Below are positions 1-8,370 of a stretch of 64,000 nt of DNA, piece by piece (position 1 is the stretch's first letter; the number at the start of each line of letters is the position of its first letter). The DNA is from Polyangia bacterium. GTDB taxonomy: Bacteria; Myxococcota_A; Polyangia; Nannocystales; Nannocystaceae. The stretch lies in NCBI GenBank assembly GCA_030430565.1, contig JAUIKS010000015.1, forward strand, positions 1 to 64,000, written 5' to 3'. A model generated the notes under the pieces. That model did no database searches and was not told where the DNA came from. It worked only from the letters and a program-made list of their open reading frames with translations. A program made the translations under genes and the position numbers.

Positions 1-858
1 CCGTCGCGTCGCCCCGCGACGGCGTCCCCGACGACGGGGGTCCGACCCCCGCCGAAGATCAACGAGCGCCCCCCCAGCCGCCCCGCGACCGCGTCCCCGA
101 CGACGGGGGTCCGACCCCCGCCGAAGATCAACGAGCGCCCCCCCAGCCGCCCGTCGAGTCGCGCCGCGACCGCGACCGCGCCGACCGGCGTACGCCCGCC
201 GCCGAGCCTGACCGCGAGGACCCCGAGCGAGCCGCGCCGACCGGCGACTCCGGCGAAACAAGACCCAAAGGACAGACCACTCACACCGCCCCGCGTCGGC
301 CCCGCGCCGTCGTCAACCGACGCGCTGCGCCCAGGCCCGACCCCGCGCGGCCGCAAGAGCGTCCCGACGGCCCCGCGCGGCATGCGACCGCCGCCGGCCC
401 TCACGGGCAACGCCGGCGCGAGCAGCTCGAGCCGTCGACCCGCGAAGAAGTCCACGAGCTCCGCGAGCGCGACGCGACCCCCGTCCGCGCGAGACTCGAG
501 CCGTCGCAGCAGCGCGCCGGCCCACGGCAACCGGATCCCCGCGCCCGCCCCCGCCTCCACCCCCGCGGCGAAGTCGAGCGGCGCTCGCCCCGATCTCGTG
601 CAGCACGTACGAAACGCGCTGTCGTCGATCGACTCGACCCTGTCGATGCTGCTCGAGATGGTCTACTGGGAGAACATCCCGATACACCAGCTCTCCGAGC
701 TGCTCGGGCTCCCCAGGCACAAGGTCGGCAGCCAGCTCGACAAGGCCAAGATCAACCTGCGCCGCGCGATCGAGCTCAGCAACCTCCCGATGACGACGCA
801 GCGCGACGTGCTGACCAACCTCATCCCGCTGCTGCGCGCCGCGTCGCCGGACGAGTAG
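1..858 (+). CDS. Sigma-70 region-4-like protein with Pro-rich repeats (5' end outside window)
   Basis: The frame is open from base 1, so the N-terminus lies outside the window; 285 residues are visible. Residues 1-195 are Pro/Arg/Ala/Ser-rich and low in complexity, and begin with two copies of a 23-residue repeat containing TGVRPPPKINERPPSRP; TGVRPPP occurs a third time, degenerate. Residues about 198-285 form a helical domain with a helix-turn-helix resembling sigma-70 region 4: an acidic/aromatic helix (LLEMVYWENIPI) followed by HQLSELLGLPRHKVGSQLDKA. The family role would be recognition of the -35 element, so this is likely the C-terminus of an RNA polymerase sigma-like factor carrying a disordered segment. 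Region 2 would have to lie upstream and cannot be seen; a stand-alone region-4 regulator is the alternative. Confidence 0.7.
   Translation, partial: PSRRPATASPTTGVRPPPKINERPPSRPATASPTTGVRPPPKINERPPSRPSSRAATATAPTGVRPPPSLTARTPSEPRRPATPAKQDPKDRPLTPPRVGPAPSSTDALRPGPTPRGRKSVPTAPRGMRPPPALTGNAGASSSSRRPAKKSTSSASATRPPSARDSSRRSSAPAHGNRIPAPAPASTPAAKSSGARPDLVQHVRNALSSIDSTLSMLLEMVYWENIPIHQLSELLGLPRHKVGSQLDKAKINLRRAIELSNLPMTTQRDVLTNLIPLLRAASPDE
11..151 (+). repeat. Tandem 69-bp coding repeat, two copies
   Basis: Two near-identical 69-bp units (11-79 and 80-148, with similarity to about 151) differ at very few bases. 69 bp is 23 codons, so copy-number change keeps the frame of the sigma-like gene and only changes the length of its Pro-rich segment. 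Confidence 0.9.
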
Positions 859-878
859 CGCGCCCGAGCACGGCGCGC

Positions 879-2438
879 CTACACGGGCGGGTTGAAGGGG
901 ACCTGGCAGATGCCGATCTCGAGGATCAGGTACATCAGCACGAGCTCCTGCGGCGTGAGCCCGACGTAGCCGCCGCCCTCGACCGTGTGATAGGCGGTGA
1001 AGAGCACGCGCCCGCAGCCGTACTCGCCGGTCACGGTGAGCGGGTGCTGGCCCTCGGGCGGCGGCACCCCCCAGGTCTCTGAGCCCCAGCCCTCGATCCA
1101 GACCTTGTGCCCGACGTCGACCTGCCCGCCCATGCCGTCGTCGACGAGCACCGGGTGCACCTCGCGGATCCCGGAGTACGCGTAGACGGTCTGCAGAGCT
1201 GGCAAGCCCTCGATCACCGGGTACGGCGCGCCCTGCGGGTCATTGAGCGGGTTGATGTCTTTAAGTTCATCTGGGAGCGCGTCGAGCCACGCCTCGAGCT
1301 CGGGGTCGAGCACGGTCCCGAGCGGATCGTAGTGCCCCAGGTCCGCGGTCGGGTCGTCCGCCCACTGCGGGATCGTCTCGCTGTCTTTCCGCTGCCAGAA
1401 GGTCTGGTACTGCGGGAACGCGGCCGTCACCAGCTCGTTCGACCAGTCCGCGACGTAGAGCTTGCCCCCGTTCGCGACCCAGTTCTGCACGTTCTCGCGC
1501 GCGACGGGGTCGTCGAAGACCGCCGGGTACTCGCCCGCCTGCATCGTGCACGGCACGAAGATGATGTGATACTGTTCCATCAGCTCGTAGCTGGTGAGCA
1601 GCAGCTCGAAGGAGCCCTTCGCGCCCGGGAAGTCGCGCCCCGGCGAGTTATCCCAGATGTCGAACTGCTCGGTCCCGGCGGCGACCTCCTCCGCGTAGTC
1701 CTCGATGACGGTGTCGGCGAGGCCGAGCTTCGCCAGGCCGTTCTCGAGCCGGTCGTGATCGCCGAGCGCGAGCGCGATCCGGGGGATGTACTCGGCGGTC
1801 GGCGGGCTGTTGTGCGCCGGCAGGTCGGTGACCGCCGGACCCAGCGGGTTGTCGCCCGGCGCCGCGTCGATCGGGCTGACGCGCATGAACTGGCCCTTGC
1901 GGACGACGAGGTTGTGGGCGCCGGGAGGCACGCCGAGCGCGAACGAGCCGTCGGGGCCGGTGAACGCGTGCGGCGTGCCGCACGGAAGATCGACGCACTC
2001 CGAGCAGTAGACCGTCTGCGGGATCGTCGGCTCGTCCTGCGTCACGTAGACGAGCGCGCCGCTGATCGGGAGCGCGCCGTTGGGGGCGTGGACCGTGCCG
2101 CTGAGCACCGCGTCGCCCATCGGGTTGCAGCCGTCCGTGTCTCCGCCGGTCATCGGGTTGCCGACGTCGTAGATCGTCCCCGTCGTCTCTGTGGATCCCC
2201 CTGCGGTCGAGTCGCTCGAGTCGCTCGCGCCCGTCGGCCCCGCCGTCCCCCCGCCGGAGGTCCCCGCGCTCGCCTGGGTCGCGCCGGCGCCCGTAGGCCC
2301 TGCGGTCGCGTCCGCGCTCGTTAACCCCGCCGTCGCGCTCGCGCCGTCGTCATCGCCGCAGGCGACCGTGAGCGCGCACGTCAGCGCGATCGTCGTCGCG
2401 TGGGCTGCACCAGCTCGATGTATACGCACAACGCTCAT
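879..2438 (-). CDS. Secreted lipoprotein with carboxypeptidase-regulatory-like domain
   Basis: 519 residues. The ATG at 2438 is chosen because GAGGTG lies about 7 nt upstream and because it gives a clean type II signal peptide with lipobox LTVAC (Cys27); the open frame 28 codons further upstream looks non-coding. After the lipid-attached Cys comes a Thr/Ser/Gly/Ala-rich linker to about residue 85. Then a beta-sandwich segment carries two Cys pairs (YCSECVDLPC) and the carboxypeptidase-regulatory-like signature GPDGSFALGVPPGAHNLVV. The C-terminal half contains an alternating alpha/beta stretch (HIIFVPCTMQAGEY, then WVANGGKLYVADWS) that looks like a glutamine-amidotransferase/ThuA-like fold; this assignment is tentative. 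No enzyme activity can be assigned. Probably displayed on the outer membrane. Confidence 0.8.
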   Translation of the reverse strand: MSVVRIHRAGAAHATTIALTCALTVACGDDDGASATAGLTSADATAGPTGAGATQASAGTSGGGTAGPTGASDSSDSTAGGSTETTGTIYDVGNPMTGGDTDGCNPMGDAVLSGTVHAPNGALPISGALVYVTQDEPTIPQTVYCSECVDLPCGTPHAFTGPDGSFALGVPPGAHNLVVRKGQFMRVSPIDAAPGDNPLGPAVTDLPAHNSPPTAEYIPRIALALGDHDRLENGLAKLGLADTVIEDYAEEVAAGTEQFDIWDNSPGRDFPGAKGSFELLLTSYELMEQYHIIFVPCTMQAGEYPAVFDDPVARENVQNWVANGGKLYVADWSNELVTAAFPQYQTFWQRKDSETIPQWADDPTADLGHYDPLGTVLDPELEAWLDALPDELKDINPLNDPQGAPYPVIEGLPALQTVYAYSGIREVHPVLVDDGMGGQVDVGHKVWIEGWGSETWGVPPPEGQHPLTVTGEYGCGRVLFTAYHTVEGGGYVGLTPQELVLMYLILEIGICQVPFNPPV

Positions 2439-2675
2439 GACCCGCACCTCGCGGGTCACGGTACCAGATCCGCGCGTGCATACGCACCGACCCCGCGGCG
2501 CGGCGGCGCGCCGCCCTCTCATGTGAACTTACAGCCAGATACACCGCGCGGGCGCGCGACCCTACCTGTCCCACACGAGCAGCCCGCAGCGGCGCGTGAC
2601 GACCTCCATGACGGATCGCGGCGAGCAAAGATTCCACTGGCGCTTCAACAAAAATCGAGTATCGTACGCCCCGTT

Positions 2676-3110
2676 GTGGACCGTGGAGACATCATCGCCG
2701 CGCCGCGAGTGCGCGTGCCCGCGAACGCGCTTCGCTGGCGAGCCGTACGCAGCGGCGGGCCCGGCGGCCAGAACGTCAACAAGGTCGCTTCGAAGGTAGA
2801 GCTGCGGGTCGAGCTCGCGGCGATCCACGGCCTCGGCCCGGCGCAGGCTCAGCGCCTGCGCGCGCTCGCGGGCTCACGCCTCACCAACAGCGGCGAGCTC
2901 GTGCTCACCAGCGAGCGGACGCGCGATCAGGCGCGCAACCTCATCGACGCGCGCGGCAAGCTGCACGAGCTGCTGACCCGCGCGCAGCAGCTCCCACGCC
3001 CGCGCAAGGCGACGCGCCCCAGCGCGCGCGTCGTCCGTCGTCGGATCAACAACAAGCGCTTTCAGGGCGCCAAGAAGCGGCTCCGCCGGACGCCGCGCCG
3101 CGACGACTGA
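2676..3110 (+). CDS. arfB: ArfB/YaeJ-like peptidyl-tRNA hydrolase (stalled ribosome rescue)
   Basis: 144 residues from a GTG start, close to the usual 140 for ArfB; an ATG 92 codons upstream would add Arg-rich low-complexity sequence that overlaps the divergent lipoprotein gene. The class I release-factor core is clear: the catalytic GGQ in SGGPGGQNVNK, which in this family hydrolyses the ester bond of peptidyl-tRNA in the ribosomal A site, followed by the ELxLTSExxRxQxxN region. The C-terminus is strongly basic (RRRINNKRFQGAKKRLRR), matching the ArfB tail that inserts into the empty mRNA channel of stalled ribosomes. The domain that reads stop codons in RF1/RF2 is absent. The start codon is less certain than the function. 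Confidence 0.88.
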   Translation: MDRGDIIAAPRVRVPANALRWRAVRSGGPGGQNVNKVASKVELRVELAAIHGLGPAQAQRLRALAGSRLTNSGELVLTSERTRDQARNLIDARGKLHELLTRAQQLPRPRKATRPSARVVRRRINNKRFQGAKKRLRRTPRRDD

Positions 3111-3202
3111 GGGGGCTTCCGCAGACGCGGGCCGCCCGGCCGACGCGAGCGCGGATGACTCAGACCTGCTCACCGTCGGACGAGAAACCCGCGTACTCGC
3201 GC

Positions 3203-3610
3203 TCACGCCTCCTTCGGTTCGTCCGGCCGCGTCATCCACCAAGCCCACGCGAACAGGACGAACTGGAAGCCGACGCGCGTCCACAGCACCCACGGCGACG
3301 CGTCGGGCGTCGCGCTCGTCTCGGGGTGGAGCGCGTGGTGAATGTTCGCCGGGTACACCGCGATGAACAGCGCGAGCACCCCCCACGCGGCGGCGCGGCG
3401 CGTCCGCGGGATCAGCAGGCCGATCGCGCCGAGCAGCTCAAAAACGCCGCTGAGGTACACGAGCTCGAGATGCCATGGGAGCGCGTCGGGCATAATCGAG
3501 ACGAAGAAGGCCGGCGACACGAAGTGCGCGACCCCGGCCCCGCCGACCGCGAGCGCCAACAAGACCCGCAGCGCCGACTTCAACGGGTTCTTCCGCTTCC
3601 GCGTCACCAC
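3203..3610 (-). CDS. DoxX-like four-helix membrane protein
   Basis: 135 residues. There is a short basic N-terminus (MVTRKRKNPLK), then four hydrophobic helices at roughly residues 13-35, 48-66, 74-92 and 108-128. Motifs such as GVAHFVSPAFFVSIMPDALP and FELLGAIGLLIP fit the DoxX/DUF417-type small membrane proteins that resemble quinol-oxidase accessory subunits. The exact role in this family is generally unknown. It is a single gene read against both neighbours, with no operon partner. Confidence 0.75.
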   Translation of the reverse strand: MVTRKRKNPLKSALRVLLALAVGGAGVAHFVSPAFFVSIMPDALPWHLELVYLSGVFELLGAIGLLIPRTRRAAAWGVLALFIAVYPANIHHALHPETSATPDASPWVLWTRVGFQFVLFAWAWWMTRPDEPKEA

Positions 3611-3676
3611 GGGAGCATACCGCAGACGACGTGCGGCCGAGCGCGTCTGCGCGCCGCGCTGTGGTAGGTTCGGCGC

Positions 3677-4870
3677 GTGGTGAATTCGACACGTTGCATT
3701 TACATGTTCTTGTTCGCGTCGCTGACCCTCGCCTGCGGGGACAGCACGGGCACCTCTGACTCGAGCACCGCCGGCGGCACGTCGCCCGGCACCAGCGAGT
3801 CAACCACCGCCGCGCCCGCGACCAGCAGCACCCAGACCGCGTCCACGACGAACCAAGGTGGGAGCGAGTCCGAGTCGGTGGGCACGACGGCGGCGCAGAC
3901 CAGCACCGGCCAGGCGACCACGAGCGCCGAGAGCACCACCACCGGCGCCGGGGAGACCACGGCGAGCTCCGTCGGCGAGACGAGCACCGGCACCACGACC
4001 TCGGGGACCTCCGCGACCACCGGGTTGACGACCACCGGCGTCGAGAGCGAGACCGAGACCGACACCGGCCTCGAGGAGCCCTGCGGCTGCGCGGACATCG
4101 AGGTCCCGCTCGACGACGGCATCTTCGTGCTCTCCGACGACGGCGAGCTGTGGAAGTACCGCCCCGACCAGGACGACTTCGAGAACCTCGGCGCGATCGG
4201 CTGCGGGATGCCGAACACCTTCTCCATGGGCGTCGACCGCCTCGGCTACGCCTGGGTCATGTTCAGCCCGCCCGCGGGCGAGATCCGCAAGGTCGACGTC
4301 ACCAACCCCGCCGACTGCACCGACCCCGGCTACAACCCCGGGCAGCTCGGCGTCGAGCTCTACGGCATGGCCTTCGTCTCGAACAGCCAGGTCGATCAGT
4401 GCGACAACCTGTACGGCAACACCTACAACGGCATCGGCGGCTTCGGCGAGGGCCCGGGGGCGGGCGACTTCCTGACGGTCGACCCCGAGACGCTGCAGCT
4501 CTCGCTGCTCGGCGACACCACGTTTAACGGCGCCGAGCTCACGGGCACCGGGGATGGCCGCGCGTTCATGTTCGGCGGCGTCAACCCGGCGAAGCTGGTC
4601 GAGGTCGACAAGGCCGACGGCTCCTACGTCGACGTGCTCCCGCTCGGCGACCTCGACTTGACCAACGCCTTCGCGTTCGCGTTCTTCGCCGGCGACTTCT
4701 ACTTCTTTACGGAGTCCGGGCTGCCCGGCAGCAACAGCAAGGTCACGCACCTCGACTACGACGACAGCGACAACAACGGCGTCCAGGACCTGACGACGGT
4801 CAACGCCGAGGGGCCGATCCGGATCGTCGGCGCCGGCGTCTCGACCTGCGCGCCCTTCCAGCCGATGTGA
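3677..4870 (+). CDS. Lipoprotein with Thr/Ser-rich linker and propeller-like C-terminus
   Basis: 397 residues. Two adjacent GTG codons (3677 and 3680) are possible starts; no ATG precedes the signal peptide. The lipobox is LTLAC (Cys20). Residues 21-135 are almost entirely Thr, Ser, Gly, Ala and Glu, the long flexible stalk seen in many lipoproteins of this window. From residue 136 (CGCADIEVPLDDGIFVLSDDGELWKY) the sequence becomes a repeating beta-sheet domain with WxY/FxNLG and TVDPETLQLSLLG strands, resembling a beta-propeller of the NHL/PQQ type. No catalytic residues are recognisable. Probably an outer-membrane-anchored surface protein. Confidence 0.8.
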   Translation: MVNSTRCIYMFLFASLTLACGDSTGTSDSSTAGGTSPGTSESTTAAPATSSTQTASTTNQGGSESESVGTTAAQTSTGQATTSAESTTTGAGETTASSVGETSTGTTTSGTSATTGLTTTGVESETETDTGLEEPCGCADIEVPLDDGIFVLSDDGELWKYRPDQDDFENLGAIGCGMPNTFSMGVDRLGYAWVMFSPPAGEIRKVDVTNPADCTDPGYNPGQLGVELYGMAFVSNSQVDQCDNLYGNTYNGIGGFGEGPGAGDFLTVDPETLQLSLLGDTTFNGAELTGTGDGRAFMFGGVNPAKLVEVDKADGSYVDVLPLGDLDLTNAFAFAFFAGDFYFFTESGLPGSNSKVTHLDYDDSDNNGVQDLTTVNAEGPIRIVGAGVSTCAPFQPM

Positions 4871-4925
4871 TGGAGCGAGGCGCGCGTTCGCCCGGCGCGG
4901 AGCCGATCCTGCTACCCTCCGGGCC

Positions 4926-6545
4926 ATGAGCACCTCCTCGCGCGCGGACTCGAGCGCCGGCTTCGTCTCCCTCGTCGGCGCCGGCCCGTGGGACCCGGCG
5001 CTGCTGACCCTCGCCGGGCGTGACCGGCTCGCGCGCGCCGACGTCGTCATCGCCGACTACCTCGTCAACCCCGCGCTGCTCGTGCACTGCCGACCCGACG
5101 CGGAGATCATCCAGCGCTCGCGGGGTCCGGGCTCGCGCCGCGGCCCCGGCCCCAGCCTGCGGCAAGACGCGATCAACGAGCTGCTGGCCGATCGTGCAGG
5201 TCGAGGTCTGCGCGTGGTCCGGCTCAAGGGCGGCGACCCGATGGTCTTCGGCCGCGGCAGCGAGGAGGCGGAGTACCTGCGCGAGCGCGACATCCCCTAC
5301 GAGTTCGTGCCGGGGGTGAGCGCCGCGATCGCGGCGCCCGAGGCCGCCGGGATCCCGATCACGCAGCGTCACCACACGCCCTCGGTCAGCTTCATCTCCG
5401 GCTACGAGGCCTACGAGAAGAGCGGGCGCGCGGTCGGCTGGGAGCACATGGCTCGCCACGGCGGGACCTTGGTGCTGATGATGAGCGTCCGCAACTGCCG
5501 CCAGAACGCCGAGCGCCTGATCGCCGCCGGCAAGGACCCGGCGACCCCGGCCGCGCTGATCCGCTGGGGCACGCGCGGCGTGCAGCGGACGATCGTCGCC
5601 CCGCTCGCGCAGATCGCCGACCGGGCCGAAGAGCAAGGTCTGCGGCCGCCGGCGGTGCTCGTGGTCGGCTCGGTCGTGGACCTGCGCGCGCGCATTCACT
5701 GGTTCGAGCAGCGCCCGCTGTTCGGACGCCGCGTCGTCGTCACGCGCGCGGCCCACCAAGCCGGCGAGCTGCTGCAGCAGCTCGCCGCCCGCGGCGCCGA
5801 CGCGGTCGCGTTCCCCTGTCTCGCGGTCGCGCCCCCGGCGGACCCCGCCGCGCTCGCCGAGGCCGCGCGCGCGCTGCCGGGCTACGACGGCGTGATCCTC
5901 TCCAGCCCCAACGGCGTCCGCGCGTGGTTCAAGGGGCTCATCGAGGACGCCGGGCTCGACGCGCGCGCGCTCGCGGGCAAGCGCGTCGCGGCGATCGGCA
6001 CCGGGACCGCGCGCGCCTGCCTCGCCTTCGGCGTGCGCCCGGACCTCGTCCCGACGCGCGCGCGCGCCGAGGGCTTGATCGAGTCGCTGCGCGAGCGCGA
6101 CCTCCTGCGCGCGCGCTGGCTGCACGTCCGCGCCGACACCGGCCGCGCGCTGCTCGGCGCGGCGATCCGCGAGGCCGGCGGCGACTACCGACTGGTCGTC
6201 GGCTACCGGACCATTCGCCCGCACGTCTCCGAGCTGCTGCTCAACTCGCTCCGCCCGCCGAGCCACGGCTACGGCCACGAGGGGATGGACGCGATCTGCT
6301 TCGCCAGCGGCAAGACCGCCCGTCACTTCCTCGAGTCGATCGATGAGGGCCTAAAGGACACCCTGGGACCCGACGCCGGCAAGACCCTGCTCCGAGAGAC
6401 AGGCGCGAAGCTGATCGCGCTCGGCCCCGTGACCGCCGCCGCGATCGAGTCCATGGGCCTGCGCGTCGACGTCGTCTCGGCGGCCTTCACCGACGAGGCG
6501 ATGGTCGACGCGGTGATCCAGGCGCTCGCGCCCTCGCGCGCCTAG
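4926..6545 (+). CDS. cobA-hemD: Uroporphyrinogen-III C-methyltransferase / uroporphyrinogen-III synthase fusion
   Basis: 539 residues with two full domains. Residues about 12-250 are a SUMT-type methyltransferase: the N-terminal VGAGPWDPALLTLAG loop, VVRLKGGDPMVFGRGSEE and VPGVSAAIAAPEAAGIPITQR are all diagnostic. This domain methylates uroporphyrinogen III at C2 and C7 to precorrin-2 for sirohaem/cobalamin. Residues about 262-539 are uroporphyrinogen-III synthase (HemD): start FGRRVVVTRAAHQ, GVILSSPNGVRAWF in the middle, and LIALGPVTAAAIESMGLRVDVV at the end, the usual C-terminal signature. HemD cyclises hydroxymethylbilane. The fusion channels the branch-point tetrapyrrole. It ends in the cytosol with no signal peptide. 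Confidence 0.95.
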   Translation: MSTSSRADSSAGFVSLVGAGPWDPALLTLAGRDRLARADVVIADYLVNPALLVHCRPDAEIIQRSRGPGSRRGPGPSLRQDAINELLADRAGRGLRVVRLKGGDPMVFGRGSEEAEYLRERDIPYEFVPGVSAAIAAPEAAGIPITQRHHTPSVSFISGYEAYEKSGRAVGWEHMARHGGTLVLMMSVRNCRQNAERLIAAGKDPATPAALIRWGTRGVQRTIVAPLAQIADRAEEQGLRPPAVLVVGSVVDLRARIHWFEQRPLFGRRVVVTRAAHQAGELLQQLAARGADAVAFPCLAVAPPADPAALAEAARALPGYDGVILSSPNGVRAWFKGLIEDAGLDARALAGKRVAAIGTGTARACLAFGVRPDLVPTRARAEGLIESLRERDLLRARWLHVRADTGRALLGAAIREAGGDYRLVVGYRTIRPHVSELLLNSLRPPSHGYGHEGMDAICFASGKTARHFLESIDEGLKDTLGPDAGKTLLRETGAKLIALGPVTAAAIESMGLRVDVVSAAFTDEAMVDAVIQALAPSRA

Positions 6546-6736
6546 GAACGGCGCGCGGATTCACCCGCGCCGTCGAGCGCCCGCTCGAGCCGCTCGAGCC
6601 CGGCGCGCGACCATTCACGAGGATCACGGGACCACGCGCTCGAGCGCCGGCGTAGACCGGTGGAGTCGCGGCCGCAGGAGCTCCTTCAGCAACAGCATGA
6701 GGGCGCCGGCGCGACGAGAGCGAGGGGAGCACCGAC

Positions 6737-7510
6737 GTGACGACCGTGAGCTGGGCGGCCTGGCGCCGACACTTTGAAGACAACGCGCGCAGGCCGATGC
6801 CGCCGCCGCCGCCCGTCGACGCGATCGCGCCGCGCTGGCGACCCGCGCTGATCCACTCGCTCGCGCGCTTCCAGGTCGGCGAGGCCGGCGAGGGACGCAT
6901 CGCGCACCAGATCGATCGCGCGCGGCTCGACGGCGTCGACGCGGACTACCGCGCCGCGCTCAAGCTGTTCGTGCGCGAGGAGGGGCGGCACGCGCGGATC
7001 CTCGCCGGCGCGGTCCGAGCGCTGGGGGGTCAGATCCTCCGCGGGCACTGGAGCGAGCGGCTGTTCGTCCGCGGGCGACGGCTCGCGGGCGTGCGCCTGA
7101 AGCTGCTCGCGCTGCTCGCCGCCGAGGTCGTCGGGATCGAGTTCTACCGACGCGCGGCCTGCAGGCTGCCGCCGGGGGAGCTGCGCGCGCAGCTCGAGGA
7201 GATCCACGCCGACGAGGCGATGCACCTCGAGTTCCACGTCGACTTCTTCCGCGTGCACCTGCGCGGCCCCGGTCAACGGCTGTGCTTCGCGATCGGGTGG
7301 TGGCTGGTCGCGGGCGTCGCCTCGACGCTCGTGGTCCTCGATCACGGCGCGACGCTGCGCGCGCTCGGGGTCCCCACCCACGACTTCGCGCGCGGGCTGC
7401 TCGCGCGCGTCGCCAGCACCGCGCGCGCCGCCCTCGAGCCGGACCACGCGCTCGCCGTGACGCGCCGCGCGGGTCAGGGCCCGACGACGATCCTGCGCGA
7501 CGCGGCCTGA
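6737..7510 (+). CDS. Ferritin-like diiron-fold protein
   Basis: 257 residues, all-helical. Four carboxylate/histidine-bearing helices can be picked out: FQVGEAGEGRIAHQI (about 60), FVREEGRHARILAGAV (about 88), LLAAEVVGIEFYRRAA (about 130) and IHADEAMHLEFHVDFF (about 157). The EEGRH and DEAMH motifs match the ExxH pairs that bind two irons in rubrerythrin/ferritin-like proteins. A hydrophobic stretch follows (LCFAIGWWLVAGVASTLVVL, about 180-200) and may anchor it to a membrane. The substrate is unknown; oxygenase and peroxidase roles are both possible. It is not obviously in an operon: the next gene runs the other way. Confidence 0.68.
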   Translation: MTTVSWAAWRRHFEDNARRPMPPPPPVDAIAPRWRPALIHSLARFQVGEAGEGRIAHQIDRARLDGVDADYRAALKLFVREEGRHARILAGAVRALGGQILRGHWSERLFVRGRRLAGVRLKLLALLAAEVVGIEFYRRAACRLPPGELRAQLEEIHADEAMHLEFHVDFFRVHLRGPGQRLCFAIGWWLVAGVASTLVVLDHGATLRALGVPTHDFARGLLARVASTARAALEPDHALAVTRRAGQGPTTILRDAA

Positions 7511-7539
7511 CGACGCGCGCGCAGGATCCCCCCTGCGCC

Positions 7540-8370
7540 TCAGCTCAGGCCGAGCCGCTTTCGCAGCCGACGCGCGACCTGACGCGACACCGGGACTCGC
7601 TCGCCGCGATCGGTGCACGCCACGAAGCCGCCGGTGTCGACGGGCTCGAGCCGCTCGACCCGCGCGAGGTTGAGCAGCGCGCGTCGGTGCACGCGCTCGA
7701 AGCCAGAGGGCTCGCCCGTGACGCGCGCGAGCTTCTTCTCGAGCTCGTTGAGCGAGCCGTCGGCGATCACGGGGCCGCGGTCGGTGGAGACGGTGACCAG
7801 CGCGCCGTCGAAGCGCGCGTGCGTGATGGAGCTCGGGTCGAGCAGCAGCACCCCCTTCGCGGTCGGGAGGGCGAGACGGGCGAGCGGATCAGGCGCAGGA
7901 GCAGGAGCAGGAGCAGGCGCCCGCGCGTCGACATCGGCCTCCGCGCCCGCGCGCTCGACACCCGCGCTCGGTCGCCCCGCCAGGGCCCGACGCGCCCGCG
8001 CGATCGCCTTGGCCAGTCGACCCGCCTCGATCGGCTTCAGCAGGTAGTCGACCGCGCCGACCTCGAAGGCCTCGAGCGCGTGCTCGGCGTGCGCGGTCGT
8101 GAAGATGACGTATGGGCCATCCTCGGGGATCATCGCGCGCGTCTCGATCCCGCTGATCCCCGGCATGCGGATGTCGAGCAGCAGCACGTCCACGGGCGGG
8201 AGCTCGGCGGACCGCGCCCGCGCGAGCCGCTCGAGCACCTCGTCCCCGCGCGCGCACTCCCCCGCGATCGTGACCGCCGGCATCGCGCGCAGCAGCCGGC
8301 TCAGGCGGCGGCGGGCGATCTGCTCGTCGTCCGCGATCAACACCTGCAGCGTCAACGCTCGCTCAGCCAT
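7540..8370 (-). CDS. LytTR-family response regulator
   Basis: 276 residues. The receiver domain (residues about 8-125) has the acidic pair in IADDEQ, phospho-acceptor Asp66 in VLLLDIRMPGISG, and the Lys in YLLKPIEAG. A short Ala/Pro linker follows (residues about 140-165), then a C-terminal LytTR DNA-binding domain with the typical ...LEKKLARVTGEPSGFERVHRRALLNLARVERLEP pattern. The start overlaps the 3' end of the upstream sensor kinase gene by 8 bp, so the pair is translationally coupled and forms a LytS/LytR-type two-component system. Confidence 0.93.
   Translation of the reverse strand: MAERALTLQVLIADDEQIARRRLSRLLRAMPAVTIAGECARGDEVLERLARARSAELPPVDVLLLDIRMPGISGIETRAMIPEDGPYVIFTTAHAEHALEAFEVGAVDYLLKPIEAGRLAKAIARARRALAGRPSAGVERAGAEADVDARAPAPAPAPAPDPLARLALPTAKGVLLLDPSSITHARFDGALVTVSTDRGPVIADGSLNELEKKLARVTGEPSGFERVHRRALLNLARVERLEPVDTGGFVACTDRGERVPVSRQVARRLRKRLGLS

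Noticed and set aside
4800-6326. 508-aa open frame opposite cobA-hemD
   Set aside because: Low-complexity Arg/Ala/Glu/Asp composition; antisense shadow caused by the very high GC3 of a clearly real gene.
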